Assembly: GCA_947259355.1 (NCBI GenBank)
Contig: CAMYMF010000039.1
Location: 1 to 36,359 of the forward strand
Source of the DNA: an uncultured Nitrospirota bacterium
GTDB lineage: Bacteria; CG2-30-53-67
Length of the DNA stretch: 36,359 bases
Direction of reading: 5' to 3'
In this document: piece by piece, positions 1 through 8,403 of the stretch
Layout: each line of letters opens with the position of its first letter
Numbering within the stretch: the first letter of the stretch is position 1
Program-made: the position numbers and the translations under genes
The notes under the pieces: generated by a model
The model's input: the letters and a program-made list of their open reading frames with translations, nothing else
What the model was told of the DNA's origin: nothing
Database searches by the model: none

Positions 1-5
1 TGGAA

Positions 6-332
6 ATGAGCAATTTTTTCGATGAGCAAGGCCGCACAAGGGTTTACGACGAGGCGTACTCATTGTACGTCGAGGAAGTAAGCCCGCGGAGAACGCAGCT
101 CATCAGGAAAAGGGCCGTTTCCAGATGTAAACCAATTAGACGACCGGCATATGGAGGAGATTCATGCGGGGGAAGCGAGAGAGAGGGGAGATATGAACGT
201 GCCAGCAAGACCCAGAGAAACGGACGGGCTGCGGCGCAAAGACCGTTGCATGAGGGCCCTCTCCCCCGGTGCGCGCCGTTAAGGGGCGCCGCCACCGGGG
301 GAGAGGCATTGCTGACGTCAGGATGGCAGTAA
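6..332 (+). CDS. Doubtful small ORF at the window start
   Basis: An open frame of 108 codons starts at the ATG at base 6. I do not recognise any family. The first 35 or so residues are acidic and protein-like (MSNFFDEQGRTRVYDEAYSL), but from about residue 40 the translation becomes arginine- and glycine-rich and runs through a large inverted repeat, which is typical of non-coding DNA. Either a short gene has lost its end by frameshift, or the whole frame is spurious. The upstream region lies outside the window, so the ribosome site cannot be judged. Confidence 0.2.
   Translation: MSNFFDEQGRTRVYDEAYSLYVEEVSPRRTQLIRKRAVSRCKPIRRPAYGGDSCGGSEREGRYERASKTQRNGRAAAQRPLHEGPLPRCAPLRGAATGGEALLTSGWQ
258..306. 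repeat. Perfect 14-bp inverted repeat (large hairpin)
   Basis: CCTCTCCCCCGGTG at 258-271 is the exact reverse complement of 293-306. Within the 21-base spacer, GCGCC (273-277) can also pair with GGCGC (285-289), so one long GC-rich hairpin forms. It lies downstream of the minus-strand cytochrome gene that ends at 360. There is no T-run on either side, so it is not a canonical intrinsic terminator. It may protect an mRNA 3' end or be a REP-like element. Confidence 0.6.
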
Positions 333-359
333 TGAAATCAGCAGTGGGTCGAGCTCACA

Positions 360-722
360 TTATTTCACGTGACATTCGTTGCATTTGAGTGGAGGATTCT
401 TCCCGGCTGCCTTCTGCTCCTTGTGGCAGCCTTGGCAATTCTTGTGCAAGGCGTCCTTGTACGAGGGGGCGTCGCCGGCCTTGGCCTGATGGCACTCGGA
501 ACACGGCTTCGGCGCCGTATCCCCGGCTTTCGCCATGTGATGACAAACGAGACAGTCCATGTTCACCCGGTCCTGATGTTTGTGGTGCTCGAACTTGACC
601 GGCGCCATCGCTTTCTTGAACTTGTCGAGGTTGATGACCTCGGGACCATGATGGGCGAGCGCGAGGGTCGCGCCGAGTACGAGAGCCCAGAAGGTTACTG
701 CAGCGACTACTGTCTTCTTCAT
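360..722 (-). CDS. Periplasmic tetrahaem cytochrome c3-like protein
   Basis: This 120-residue protein begins with a Sec signal peptide (MKKTVVAAVTFWALVLGATL, cleaved near ALA-HH). It carries four CxxCH haem c attachment motifs at residues 57-61 (CLVCH), 74-78 (CSECH), 96-100 (CQGCH) and 114-118 (CNECH), plus extra histidines near residues 46-49 and 62 that could be distal ligands. Size and motif number fit the class III cytochrome c (c3/c7) family, small periplasmic electron carriers for hydrogenases or formate dehydrogenases. The start at 722 is chosen because AAGGAGG lies just upstream and the signal peptide begins there; a longer frame to 791 has no such support. The fdnGHI genes 3 kb away are possible partners, which is inference. 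Confidence 0.9.
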   Translation of the reverse strand: MKKTVVAAVTFWALVLGATLALAHHGPEVINLDKFKKAMAPVKFEHHKHQDRVNMDCLVCHHMAKAGDTAPKPCSECHQAKAGDAPSYKDALHKNCQGCHKEQKAAGKNPPLKCNECHVK

Positions 723-916
723 GCCGAATCCTCCTTGGTGAATAAGGTGTTTAGGTCTTCCGGCGCCCCCAAGCAAACCCTTTGCATCCACCGGTCTTGA
801 AACCCTAAGCCAGCGATTTAATTCAGTTTTCCCAAAAAAATTGCACGTTTAACTTATCTGTATGCAGCCTCTTCACCTGATAAACGGATGGTGGAGCAGG
901 ATATTCATGGGGACCG

Positions 917-951
917 AAAAAAAAGGCCCACCACCCTGCCTTCGCGGGCCC
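917..951 (-). terminator. Intrinsic terminator candidate
   Basis: Read on the minus strand, GGGCC (950-946) pairs with GGCCC (929-925) and is followed by eight T residues (924-917). It sits just beyond the end of the decayed LysR gene and would have terminated it. The stem is short and the loop long, so strength is uncertain. Confidence 0.5.
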
Positions 952-1400
952 TCAAAGAAGGGCCACGACGTTGAGCGCTGCAAGCCCGTTGCCCTGCGTG
1001 CCAAGATATTCTTCCATGATTTTGCGCGTCCCCGAACCGACTTCCCGTAACACAAAGGGCAGTGTCCCGAGGGCCTGCAGGGTGATCGTCTCCTTCAGTG
1101 GTCAGGCTGCCGGCGCGACAAGGATGAGCTCGTCTTCGAACACCGCTCGGTACGTCAGCCGTTCAGGCTCCATCATAGAGAATCTGAGCTTCCCGGGTCG
1201 GCAGGATTTTGCGGGATACACGGTCAAAGAGAAGAGAGTCCAGTGTGTTCTCCAGGTTCTTCACATGCTCGCTGACCGTGGGCTGGCTGAGACCCAGCTC
1301 CGACGCTGCATTGGTAAAACTCCGGTTTCGATAGACCGCTGTGAAAATATTGAGCTGATTGAGTTCCGTGAGCGATGGCTCACGTCTGACCCCTCTGGCG
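952..1400 (-). pseudogene. Decayed LysR-family regulator
   Basis: From about 1372 the minus strand encodes a good LysR winged-helix N-terminus (LTELNQLNIFTAVYRNRSFT, then AASELGLSQPTVSEHVKNLE and LFDRVSRKILPT). It stops at a TGA near 1165. In a different frame a stretch typical of a LysR effector domain follows (LTYRAVFEDELILVAPAA, stop, then LGTLPFVLREVGSGTRKIME), ending at 952. The middle of a normal regulator of about 300 residues is missing, a second stop interrupts the C-terminal part, and no start codon is in frame before the helix-turn-helix. This indicates an internal deletion with frameshift. The DNA-binding part resembles LysR regulators in general; the original target is unknown. 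Confidence 0.8.
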
Positions 1401-1536
1401 CGCCGACGCCCGCCGTGCGAGGGGAAACGATCAAAACCCTTCTGGGATCTGCCAACTATAGTCCGAAAGCCGGACCGATGGCAACCCTAAAAATAGCCGG
1501 ATGCGCTGGGATCCCAACCGAACGGACAGGACGCTT

Positions 1537-2241
1537 TCAACGTGCGGTTAGGTGGGCTGTGTGTTGGTCGAGCGTTCGTCTGAACTGGATGGCCGAGAAA
1601 GGCACTCGAACACCCGACCCCAAGAAAAGGGCCCGGGCGCTCAATCCGGGGCTTTGATAATAACTCTCCATAGCCCGATTATCGAATTGTAAGGCGGCAC
1701 CCTCCAGCGCCACCCCTGCAAAGAGGCCGCGGCTTCGGGAATACGAATAGATCTCCGCCTGAAGCCGCACGTCGGTACCTGCTCCGGTGTGGCGCCCCAC
1801 GGGGCCGGCTGCAACGGAGGCGTCCGCCCCCAGGGTAAACTTTCCTTGCATCAATGCCTCAATATTCTTTCGGCTCTTGAAAACCAGGATGATATCGGTC
1901 GACTGCACCCCGATCTGCCAGCCGATGCTGCCGCCGGTGAGTATCACAAAAGCAGGGCTGCTCCAGGAACCGGTCTCGTTCCGCACCGAAAGCACCCCGC
2001 GACCATGGCGCGCCCCGATGATGAAACCCGCCTTGATCACACCGGGAATCACAGCAATGCCCTGGGCGTTGTTCAGCAAAGACGGCGGAATGAGGTCTTC
2101 CGGAATCGCCATGATTTCGCTGAGCACTTCGGTGGCGTTCTTCACCCGTTCGTCGATTTTGTCCGTCACTGCAACTGTCTCGACGACACTAAGCAGAAAC
2201 ACAAGAATCACCGTCAGGAGCTGTAAACCGGAACGTTTCAT
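1537..2241 (-). CDS. SYLF-domain (YSC84/DUF500) exported protein
   Basis: The 234-residue protein starts with a signal peptide (MKRSGLQLLTVILVFLLSVV). A SYLF lipid-binding domain covers roughly residues 30-200, recognised by AQGIAVIPGVIKAGFIIGAR, the segment WSSPAFVILTGGSIGWQIGV, and FTLGADASVAAGPVGR. Family members bind phosphoinositides in eukaryotes; the bacterial exported forms have no settled role. The start at 2241 follows an AAGGGGGGAAG ribosome site. The last 35 residues (from LGSGVRVPFS onward) do not look like the usual family end and come from a tRNA-like stretch, so the natural C-terminus may have been replaced. Confidence 0.88.
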   Translation of the reverse strand: MKRSGLQLLTVILVFLLSVVETVAVTDKIDERVKNATEVLSEIMAIPEDLIPPSLLNNAQGIAVIPGVIKAGFIIGARHGRGVLSVRNETGSWSSPAFVILTGGSIGWQIGVQSTDIILVFKSRKNIEALMQGKFTLGADASVAAGPVGRHTGAGTDVRLQAEIYSYSRSRGLFAGVALEGAALQFDNRAMESYYQSPGLSARALFLGSGVRVPFSAIQFRRTLDQHTAHLTAR

Positions 2242-2385
2242 CGCTTCCCCCCTTCTTACAATAAAGGCTCGATCGCACGCTTTGCAGAAAACGGAACCGC
2301 CTGCTATATCTCTAGATCGGTTTGGCCAGCCTGTCAAGCGGATAGGGACGCGGAAGCGATCTGTTGAACAACCGCGAAGACTCCG

Positions 2386-3255
2386 CTATGAGACATCTTC
2401 GGAGATGTGAACCTCAGGAAGGAGGGTCGGTGCGGTCGGGGTCGATCGGGGCGGGGCGTGCGGATCCCAGCCACAGTGCGGGCAGCATGGCCTGTGCCGG
2501 TCTCGCGCCCTGTTCATTTCCTCGGCAAAGCCCGACGCCAGAATACCGGTGGGCAGGGCCACCGTTCCGATGCCGAGGATGGCAATGATCGCGCCCAACA
2601 CTTTACCCGCGGCGGTCATGGGATAGACATCGCCGTAACCGACGGTCGTCAGGGTGGCCACACCCCACCACATGGCGGCGGGAATGCTCGAGAAGGCTCC
2701 TGGCTGGCGCTCATGTTCCACGTGGTACATGAGACTCGATGCAATGACGAGCAGAACCAGAACCACGAAGACATTGATAATTAGCTCCTCTTTTCTCGCG
2801 CGAAGCACATTCCCGAAGGTTTTGAAAGACCGGGAGTAACGGCCGATCTTCAAAAGGCGGACGAGCCTGAAAAGGCGGGCTGCGCGCAGAAAGCGACTGT
2901 CAAAGTCGAGAAAAATGAGGAAGAATGGTGCCACGGCCAGCACATCGATCACAGCCATGGGTGTCAGCATATATTTCACCCGTCCCCAAAAGGGGGATCG
3001 AAAGCGTGGATCCACCGTGCAGGCCCAGACCCGAAGCAGATATTCAACGGAGAATATGGCAATGGAAATGACGTCAAAATAATGAAAGAAATGGTGGTAG
3101 CGCAGCTTGAGCGCAGCCACCGTCTCCAGGATGACGACCACCACATTCAGCACAATCAATGTGATGAGGAACAGATCCACCGAGCGGCTGACGACATCCC
3201 CGTGGGCGGCCTTTTCCAAAATCCGGTACGTCCGTTTTCTTGCCTGCTCCAGCAC
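2386..3255 (-). CDS. Voltage-gated potassium channel (Kv-type)
   Basis: This 289-residue inner-membrane protein has six membrane segments. S1 begins near residue 27, and S4 is arginine-rich (RAARLFRLVRLLKIGRYSRS). The pore helix and selectivity filter are ATLTTVGYGDVYP, and a long S6 follows. It belongs to the Ion_trans family of tetrameric potassium channels that open with membrane potential. The cytoplasmic tail carries CCPHCGWDPH, a half zinc-ribbon-like cluster. The likely start is GTG at 3255, with AAGG about 10 bases upstream. It appears to be a single-gene unit, upstream of and divergent from the formate dehydrogenase operon. Confidence 0.93.
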   Translation of the reverse strand: MLEQARKRTYRILEKAAHGDVVSRSVDLFLITLIVLNVVVVILETVAALKLRYHHFFHYFDVISIAIFSVEYLLRVWACTVDPRFRSPFWGRVKYMLTPMAVIDVLAVAPFFLIFLDFDSRFLRAARLFRLVRLLKIGRYSRSFKTFGNVLRARKEELIINVFVVLVLLVIASSLMYHVEHERQPGAFSSIPAAMWWGVATLTTVGYGDVYPMTAAGKVLGAIIAILGIGTVALPTGILASGFAEEMNRARDRHRPCCPHCGWDPHAPPRSTPTAPTLLPEVHISEDVS

Positions 3256-3793
3256 CGTCGGTTACCCTTCACGAGAGGACGACTCCGGCCGTCCCTTTTG
3301 TTGAATTGGGATAGGTTTTGTGCGTGTCAGCGTGATCTTTATCGGCCAAAGCGCGGTCAGCCTTGAGGCGGATCGTTGTCGACGGGACTGCAAAACGGCC
3401 CGGTGGGGGATCCGCCGGTATCCCACTCAGAAGCCACGAAGGCCGTGAAAGGCCAATTTATCTCTTTTTCGTATTTCTTCCCCCAAAGCCTTGACAAGAC
3501 GGGAACTTGTGGTACGGTTGGGCTGCTTTTTTTCTTATAGAATAGAGATAGATACCATTCCAACCGGTGTGACACTTCATATTCCTGGGGGAGAGGCAAT
3601 TGAATGCCGAGAGGAATAGAAATGACCCCCGTTAGAGCGGACTGCCTGTCAGGGCGTACACTTACCCGCAAATCCGCGGAAGTTCCCAACGCATCAGCCG
3701 CCCCAATGACCTGGCTTCAGGTTTTTAAATATCCGGCAGCACCAAGAGGAGCGCTTCACACCCACCAAAACCTTATTCAAAAGGGGAAGGCCT
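3256..3793. promoter_or_regulatory. Divergent intergenic region upstream of fdnG
   Basis: I see no convincing gene in these 538 bases. The region lies between the channel gene and fdnG and must hold both promoters. TTGACA at 3491-3496 followed by TACGGT at 3513-3518 (16-base spacer) is a weak sigma-70-like candidate pointing to fdnG, and the T-run and AT-rich stretch at 3527-3550 may mark the transcription start zone. That would leave an fdnG leader of about 250 bases. I could not place a sigma-54 site or a known riboswitch. Confidence 0.35.
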
Positions 3794-6700
3794 ATGGATA
3801 TTTCAAGACGTAACTTTCTCAAGGTCTCCGGAGGGGCCGTTGCGGCAAGTACCGTCGGACTTGAACTGACGGCCCCCCAGGAGGCCGCGGCCCGGGAGCT
3901 GCCCATCGCGGGGGCCAAGACGACCACCACCATCTGCCCCTATTGCGCGGTGGGCTGCGGCATCGTCGTTCATACCAAGGACGGCAAAATCATCAACACC
4001 GAAGGCGATTCGGACCACCCCATCAATGAGGGAACCCTCTGCTCCAAGGGCGCAGCCCTTTACCAGATGGTCAACAATCCGATGCGGCTGACCAAACCGC
4101 GCTACCGCAAACCCGGGGGCACGGCTTGGGAAGAGGTGGAATGGGACTGGGCCCTCGATGAAATCGCCAAACGGATCAAGGAGGCTCGGGACAAAACCTT
4201 TGTGCGCTTCAACGCCAAAGGCCAGCAGGTCAACCGGACCGACGGGCTGGCCCACGTGGGAAGCGCCGCGTTGGACAACGAGGAGTGCTACCTGCTGCAG
4301 AAGTGGCTCCGCTCCCTCGGCCTGATCTATATCGAACATCAGGCACGGATATGACACTCCGCGACTGTTGCGGCTCTGGCAGAGTCGTTTGGACGCGGTG
4401 CAATGACGAATCACTGGATCGACATCCGAAACGCCGATGTCATCCTGGTTATGGGTAGCAATGCAGCGGAGAACCACCCCATTAGTTTCAAGTGGGTCAT
4501 GGATGCGAAGAGCCGCGGGGCCAAGCTTCTGAGCGTTGATCCCCGGTTTACACGGACTTCGGCCAAGGCTGACGTCTATGCCCCCATCCGCTCGGGCGCC
4601 GATATTGCCTTTCTCAGTGGCATGATGCACTACCTCATCGAAAACAAGCTCTACGATGACTTCTACATCAAGCACTATACGAACGCGCCCTTCCTGGTCA
4701 ATGAGAACTTCAAAATGCCGGGCGATCTGGACGGCATCTTCTCGGGCTACAACCCGGCGAAGCGCAAATACGACAAGAAGGCCTGGGCGTTTCAGACCGA
4801 CATGGACGGGGTCGTTAAGAAAGACATGAGCCTGAGCCACCCCATGTCGGTCTTTCAGCTCCTGAAAAAACATGTGGCGCGTTATACGCCGGAAATGGTC
4901 GCGAGCATTACCGGCACGCCCCAGGACAAGCTGATGGAGATCTACAAGATATACACCTCCACGGGCACACCCGATCGGGCGGGCACCATCATGTACGCCA
5001 TGGGATGGACCCAGCACACCGTCGGGACCCAGATCATCCGGAACATGGCCATGATACAGCTCATGCTCGGCAACATGGGCATTTCCGGAGGCGGCGTCAA
5101 CGCGCTGAGGGGGGAGAGCAACGTCCAGGGATCGACGGACCATTGCCTGCTCTTCCACATCCTGCCGGGGTACCTGAAAACGCCCCGAGCTTCCAATGTC
5201 TCCCTGGCGGCCTACAACGAACGGTGGACGCCCAAGACCAACGAGCCCAACAGCGCCAACTGGTGGGGCAACTATCCCAAGTACTCGGTGAGCCTCCTCA
5301 AGGCCCACTATGGGGCCGCCGCCACGGCCGACAACGAGTTCGGCTACCAGTGGCTCCCCAAGCTCGACGACGGGCAGAATGCCTCCTGGATTCAGCTCTT
5401 CCACGAGATGTTCCAGGGGAAATTCAAGGGCTTTTTCGCCTGGGGTCAGAACCCGGCCTGTTCCGGTACCAATGCGGGCAAGGTCCGCGCCGCCATGGGG
5501 AAGCTTGACTGGATGGTCAATGTGAACCTCTTCGACAACGAGACCGGCTCCTTCTGGAAGGGCCCCGGGATGAATCCCGGCGATATCCAGACGGAAGTCT
5601 TCCAGCTTCCGGCGGCGGCCTCGGTGGAGAAGGAGGGAAGCATTACCAATTCGGGCCGCTGGGCGCAGTGGCGTTACAAAGCCGCGGAGCCCATGGGCGA
5701 GTCCAAGCCCGACTCCGAAATCATGAACGAGCTCTTCTTCCGCGTGAAGAAGCTCTATGAAAAAGAAGGCGGCGCCTACCCCGATCCCGTGGTCAAGCTC
5801 GACTGGAACTACGGTTACAAGGGGCCCGACGGCAAGATCAAGGAGCTCGACATCCACGCCGTCGCCAAGGAGATCAACGGCTACTTCCTGGAAGACCGGG
5901 AGATCAAGGGAAGACTCTACAAGAAGGGAACCCTGGTACCGAGCTTCGGCTTTCTCCAGGCCGACGGGTCCACCTCGTCGGGCAACTGGCTCTACGCCGC
6001 GTCCTACACGGAGAAGGGGAACATGATGGCCCGCCGTTCCAAGGAGGACCCCACGGGTCTCGGCCTCTACCCCGAATGGTCGTGGTGCTGGCCGGTGAAC
6101 CGGCGGATCATCTACAACCGCGCGTCGGTGGACGAAAACGGCAGGCCGAGGAATCCCAAGCGGCCGGTCATTTACTGGAGCGGAAAGAAGTGGGTCGGGG
6201 ACGTGCCCGACGGCGGGTGGCCGCCGCTGGCGAACCAGGCAAAGACCAAGCTGGCCTTCATCATGAAGCCCCACGGCGTGGCCCATATTTTCGGTCCCGG
6301 TCGGGCCGACGGGCCGTTCCCGGAGCACTACGAACCGCTGGAGTGCCCCATTCAGGAGAACCCGATGAGTAAGAACCACCGGGTGAACCCCGCCACGAAG
6401 CTCTTCTTCGAAGCGGAAGGCGGCAAGCAGACCCCGAAAGAGGGCGGCGGTTTCAAAGAGGACGTCTTTGCCACCTGCGATATCCGCTATCCCTTTGTGG
6501 CGACCACCTACCGGGTGACGGAACACTGGCAAACGGGGGTCATGACCCGGCACCAGCCCTGGCAGCTGGAGATGATGCCACAGAACTTCTGTGAGCTGAG
6601 CCTGGAGCTGGGCAAGGAGAAGGGGATCAAGAGCGGCGACACCGTGAAGGTCAGCTCCGCCCGTGGCGAGGTCACTGCCATCGCCATCGTCTCGTCCCGT

Positions 6701-6886
6701 TTCAAGCCGTTCAAGGTGCTCAACACGACGGTCCACCAGGTGGGGCTCCCCTGGTGCTTCGGCTGGCAGTTCCCCGAGGATGGCAGCGGGTTCGACAGCT
6801 CCAACCTGCTGACCCCCACCGTGGGGGACGCCAATACCATGATTCCTGAAACCAAGGCCTTCATGGTCAACGTGGAAAAGGCGTGA
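3794..6886 (+). CDS. fdnG: Formate dehydrogenase-N alpha subunit, selenocysteine-containing
   Basis: The periplasmic catalytic subunit oxidises formate to CO2 at a molybdenum or tungsten bis-MGD centre. The gene reads as one 1030-residue protein if the TGA at 4352-4354 is decoded as Sec187 (ARI-U-HSATVAALAESFGRGA). This matches the Sec-His pair and following FGRGAMTNHW block of FdnG proteins, and the length is close to E. coli FdnG. A twin-arginine signal (RRNFLKVSG) is present at residues 5-13. A 4Fe-4S site is given by CPYCAVGCG and the later LCSKGA. The C-terminal cofactor-cap domain contains a molybdopterin-binding type ending. The start is preceded by AAAGGGGAAGG. It is first in an fdnGHI operon, with 13 bases to fdnH. 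Confidence 0.97.
4362..4387 (+). promoter_or_regulatory. SECIS hairpin of fdnG
   Basis: CGACT (4362-4366) pairs with AGTCG (4383-4387), and TGC (4369-4371) with GCA (4379-4381), leaving a seven-base apical loop GGCTCTG. The loop begins 18 bases after the TGA, within the usual distance for SelB-binding bacterial SECIS elements. The G-rich loop start agrees with the E. coli fdnG element. It lies within the coding frame. Confidence 0.8.
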
Positions 6887-6899
6887 GGGAGGTGATGAC

Positions 6900-7703
6900 A
6901 TGACGACTCAAGTATATGCGCAAGGCAGAACCAGAAATCAGGCCGGACGCAAGGGTCTTCTCGTCACGCCCGAACGCTGCACGGCGTGCCGGGGGTGCCA
7001 GACCGCGTGCAAGGAGTGGAACCACCTGCTTGCGGAGAAGACCGTCAATTGGGGAACCTATGAAAACCCCCCCGATCTGACGTCCAACCTCTACAACAAG
7101 ATCCGTTTCGTGGAAGTCACGGGCAACAAAGATATCGACTGGCTCTTCATCAGTCGACGATGCGTGCACTGCGGCGACGCGGGGTGCATGGAGATCTGTC
7201 CCTCTCCGGGGGCGCTCTACCGGACCCGGGAGGGCATTGTCGCCTACGACCGGGACAAGTGCATCGGCTGCAAACTTTGCCAGGCGGGCTGTCCTTTTGA
7301 CATCCCGCGCTACGATGCGGACGACCGCGTCACCAAGTGCCATCTCTGTGACGACCGGGTTCCCCATGGTTTGGAGCCGGCCTGCTCCAAGGTCTGTCCG
7401 ACCGATGCGATCCGTTACGGCGATTGGCAAAGCCTGATCGCGCAGGCGAAAGAGGAGGGATACCAGACCGTCTACGGCGAGAAGGACCTGGCTGGACTGG
7501 GAATCCTCTACGCCTTCAAAGAGAAACCCGAGTACTACGGCTTCGACTCGACGCCGGGGATCCCGGCCAGCGTTGCCTTCTGGAAGGGCGTGCTCAAACC
7601 ACTCAGTCTTCTCGGTCTGGGTGCTTCCGTCGGCGCGGCCCTGGTCCACTATGTCACCATCGGCCCCAAGGAGGACGAGGAGAGCGAAGGAGGTGCGGCA
7701 TGA
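6900..7703 (+). CDS. fdnH: Formate dehydrogenase-N beta subunit, 4x[4Fe-4S]
   Basis: The electron-transfer subunit passes electrons from FdnG to the membrane cytochrome. It has four cysteine clusters of the DMSOR/FdnH type: CTACRGCQTACKEW near residue 27, CVHCGDAGCMEICP near residue 90, CIGCKLCQAGCPFD near residue 121, and CHLCDDRV followed by CSKVCPTDA. A C-terminal membrane anchor (PLSLLGLGASVGAALVHYVT) tethers it on the periplasmic side. It is 267 residues, slightly shorter than E. coli FdnH. The ribosome site is GGGAGGTGATGAC before the ATG. The gene ends in an ATGA overlap with fdnI. Confidence 0.96.
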   Translation: MTTQVYAQGRTRNQAGRKGLLVTPERCTACRGCQTACKEWNHLLAEKTVNWGTYENPPDLTSNLYNKIRFVEVTGNKDIDWLFISRRCVHCGDAGCMEICPSPGALYRTREGIVAYDRDKCIGCKLCQAGCPFDIPRYDADDRVTKCHLCDDRVPHGLEPACSKVCPTDAIRYGDWQSLIAQAKEEGYQTVYGEKDLAGLGILYAFKEKPEYYGFDSTPGIPASVAFWKGVLKPLSLLGLGASVGAALVHYVTIGPKEDEESEGGAA

Positions 7704-8302
7704 TGAAAATGGTGCAGAAAGCAACACCGTGGGAGCGGTTCAACCACTGGGTCCTGCTCCTGAGCTTCTTCGTGCTGACGTTGACGGGTCTCGGATTCCT
7801 CTACAATTCTCTCAGCTGGATCAACACGGCTTTCGGCGGTGTGCATCTGGCCCGGGGGATCCACAACTGGGCGGGCATCATCTTCGCGGCCTCCCTGGTG
7901 CTGACCATGGCGAACTATCTCGGCGAATCGCTGAAGTTCGGTTCCGATGATTTCGCTTGGCTCGGCCAGCTCGGGGGGTATCTCTCCGGCAGGGAAGCCC
8001 CGCCTCAGGGGAAGTTGAACGCCGGCCAGAAGCTCTTCTACCTCCTGGTGCTTGTGGCGGGTCTGGTGATTTGTGCATCGGGCCTGATCCTCTGGATGGG
8101 TGCCGCGCAGGGGACCATGCAGCTGGTACATCTGCTGCACAATCTTGCGTTTCTGATATTGGTCATCGTGGTGCCCTTTCACGTCTACGCGGCCACGGCC
8201 CTCAATCCGGGCACTTTCCGGATCATGACACGGGGCACGGTGCCCCTCAAATGGGCGAAGAAGCACCATCCGAAATGGGTCAAGGAGTTGGGACTGGAAT
8301 AA
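7700..8302 (+). CDS. fdnI: Formate dehydrogenase cytochrome b subunit
   Basis: This 200-residue integral membrane protein carries the haem b groups that deliver electrons to quinone. Four membrane helices are visible. Candidate haem ligands are the histidines in RFNHWVLLLS (helix 1), RGIHNWAG, LVHLLHNLAF and VPFHVYAAT (last helix), matching the FdnI/FdoI cytochrome b556 pattern. Its ATG at 7700 overlaps the fdnH stop by four bases, implying translational coupling. A long hairpin follows 18 bases after the stop. Confidence 0.95.
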   Translation: MMKMVQKATPWERFNHWVLLLSFFVLTLTGLGFLYNSLSWINTAFGGVHLARGIHNWAGIIFAASLVLTMANYLGESLKFGSDDFAWLGQLGGYLSGREAPPQGKLNAGQKLFYLLVLVAGLVICASGLILWMGAAQGTMQLVHLLHNLAFLILVIVVPFHVYAATALNPGTFRIMTRGTVPLKWAKKHHPKWVKELGLE

Positions 8303-8319
8303 GGCATAGCTGATCAACC

Positions 8320-8348
8320 CGGAGAGGGGAGCGCCCCTCCCCTCTCCG
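8320..8348 (+). terminator. Strong hairpin after fdnI
   Basis: CGGAGAGGGGA (8320-8330) is perfectly complementary to 8338-8348, with a seven-base loop. No T-run follows, so it is more likely an mRNA-stabilising or partially attenuating hairpin between fdnI and the downstream selenoprotein gene than a full intrinsic terminator. Confidence 0.5.
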
Positions 8349-8403
8349 AAATGGACACCGTCAAACCGGCATCGGTACGACCCTTTTCAGGGGAGAGGCT
8401 TTC

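Noticed and set aside
1100-1110. Sec decoding of the in-frame TGA in the LysR remnant (APAA-TGA-PLK)
   Set aside because: LysR proteins have no Cys or Sec here, and the gene is broken elsewhere, so this is an ordinary nonsense mutation.
3511-3528. Sigma-54 promoter (TGGTAC...CTGCT) before fdnG
   Set aside because: The GG and GC elements are not at the required 10-base separation.
4403-6886. A separate gene starting at the ATG at 4403
   Set aside because: It is the part of fdnG after the Sec codon; the residues just before it (HSATVAALAESFGRGA) are conserved FdnG sequence.
3803-6901. A 1032-codon open frame antisense to fdnG
   Set aside because: It mirrors the codon pattern of the GC-rich fdnG gene, has low-complexity His/Val/Gly-rich content and no family similarity; fdnG on the plus strand is certain.
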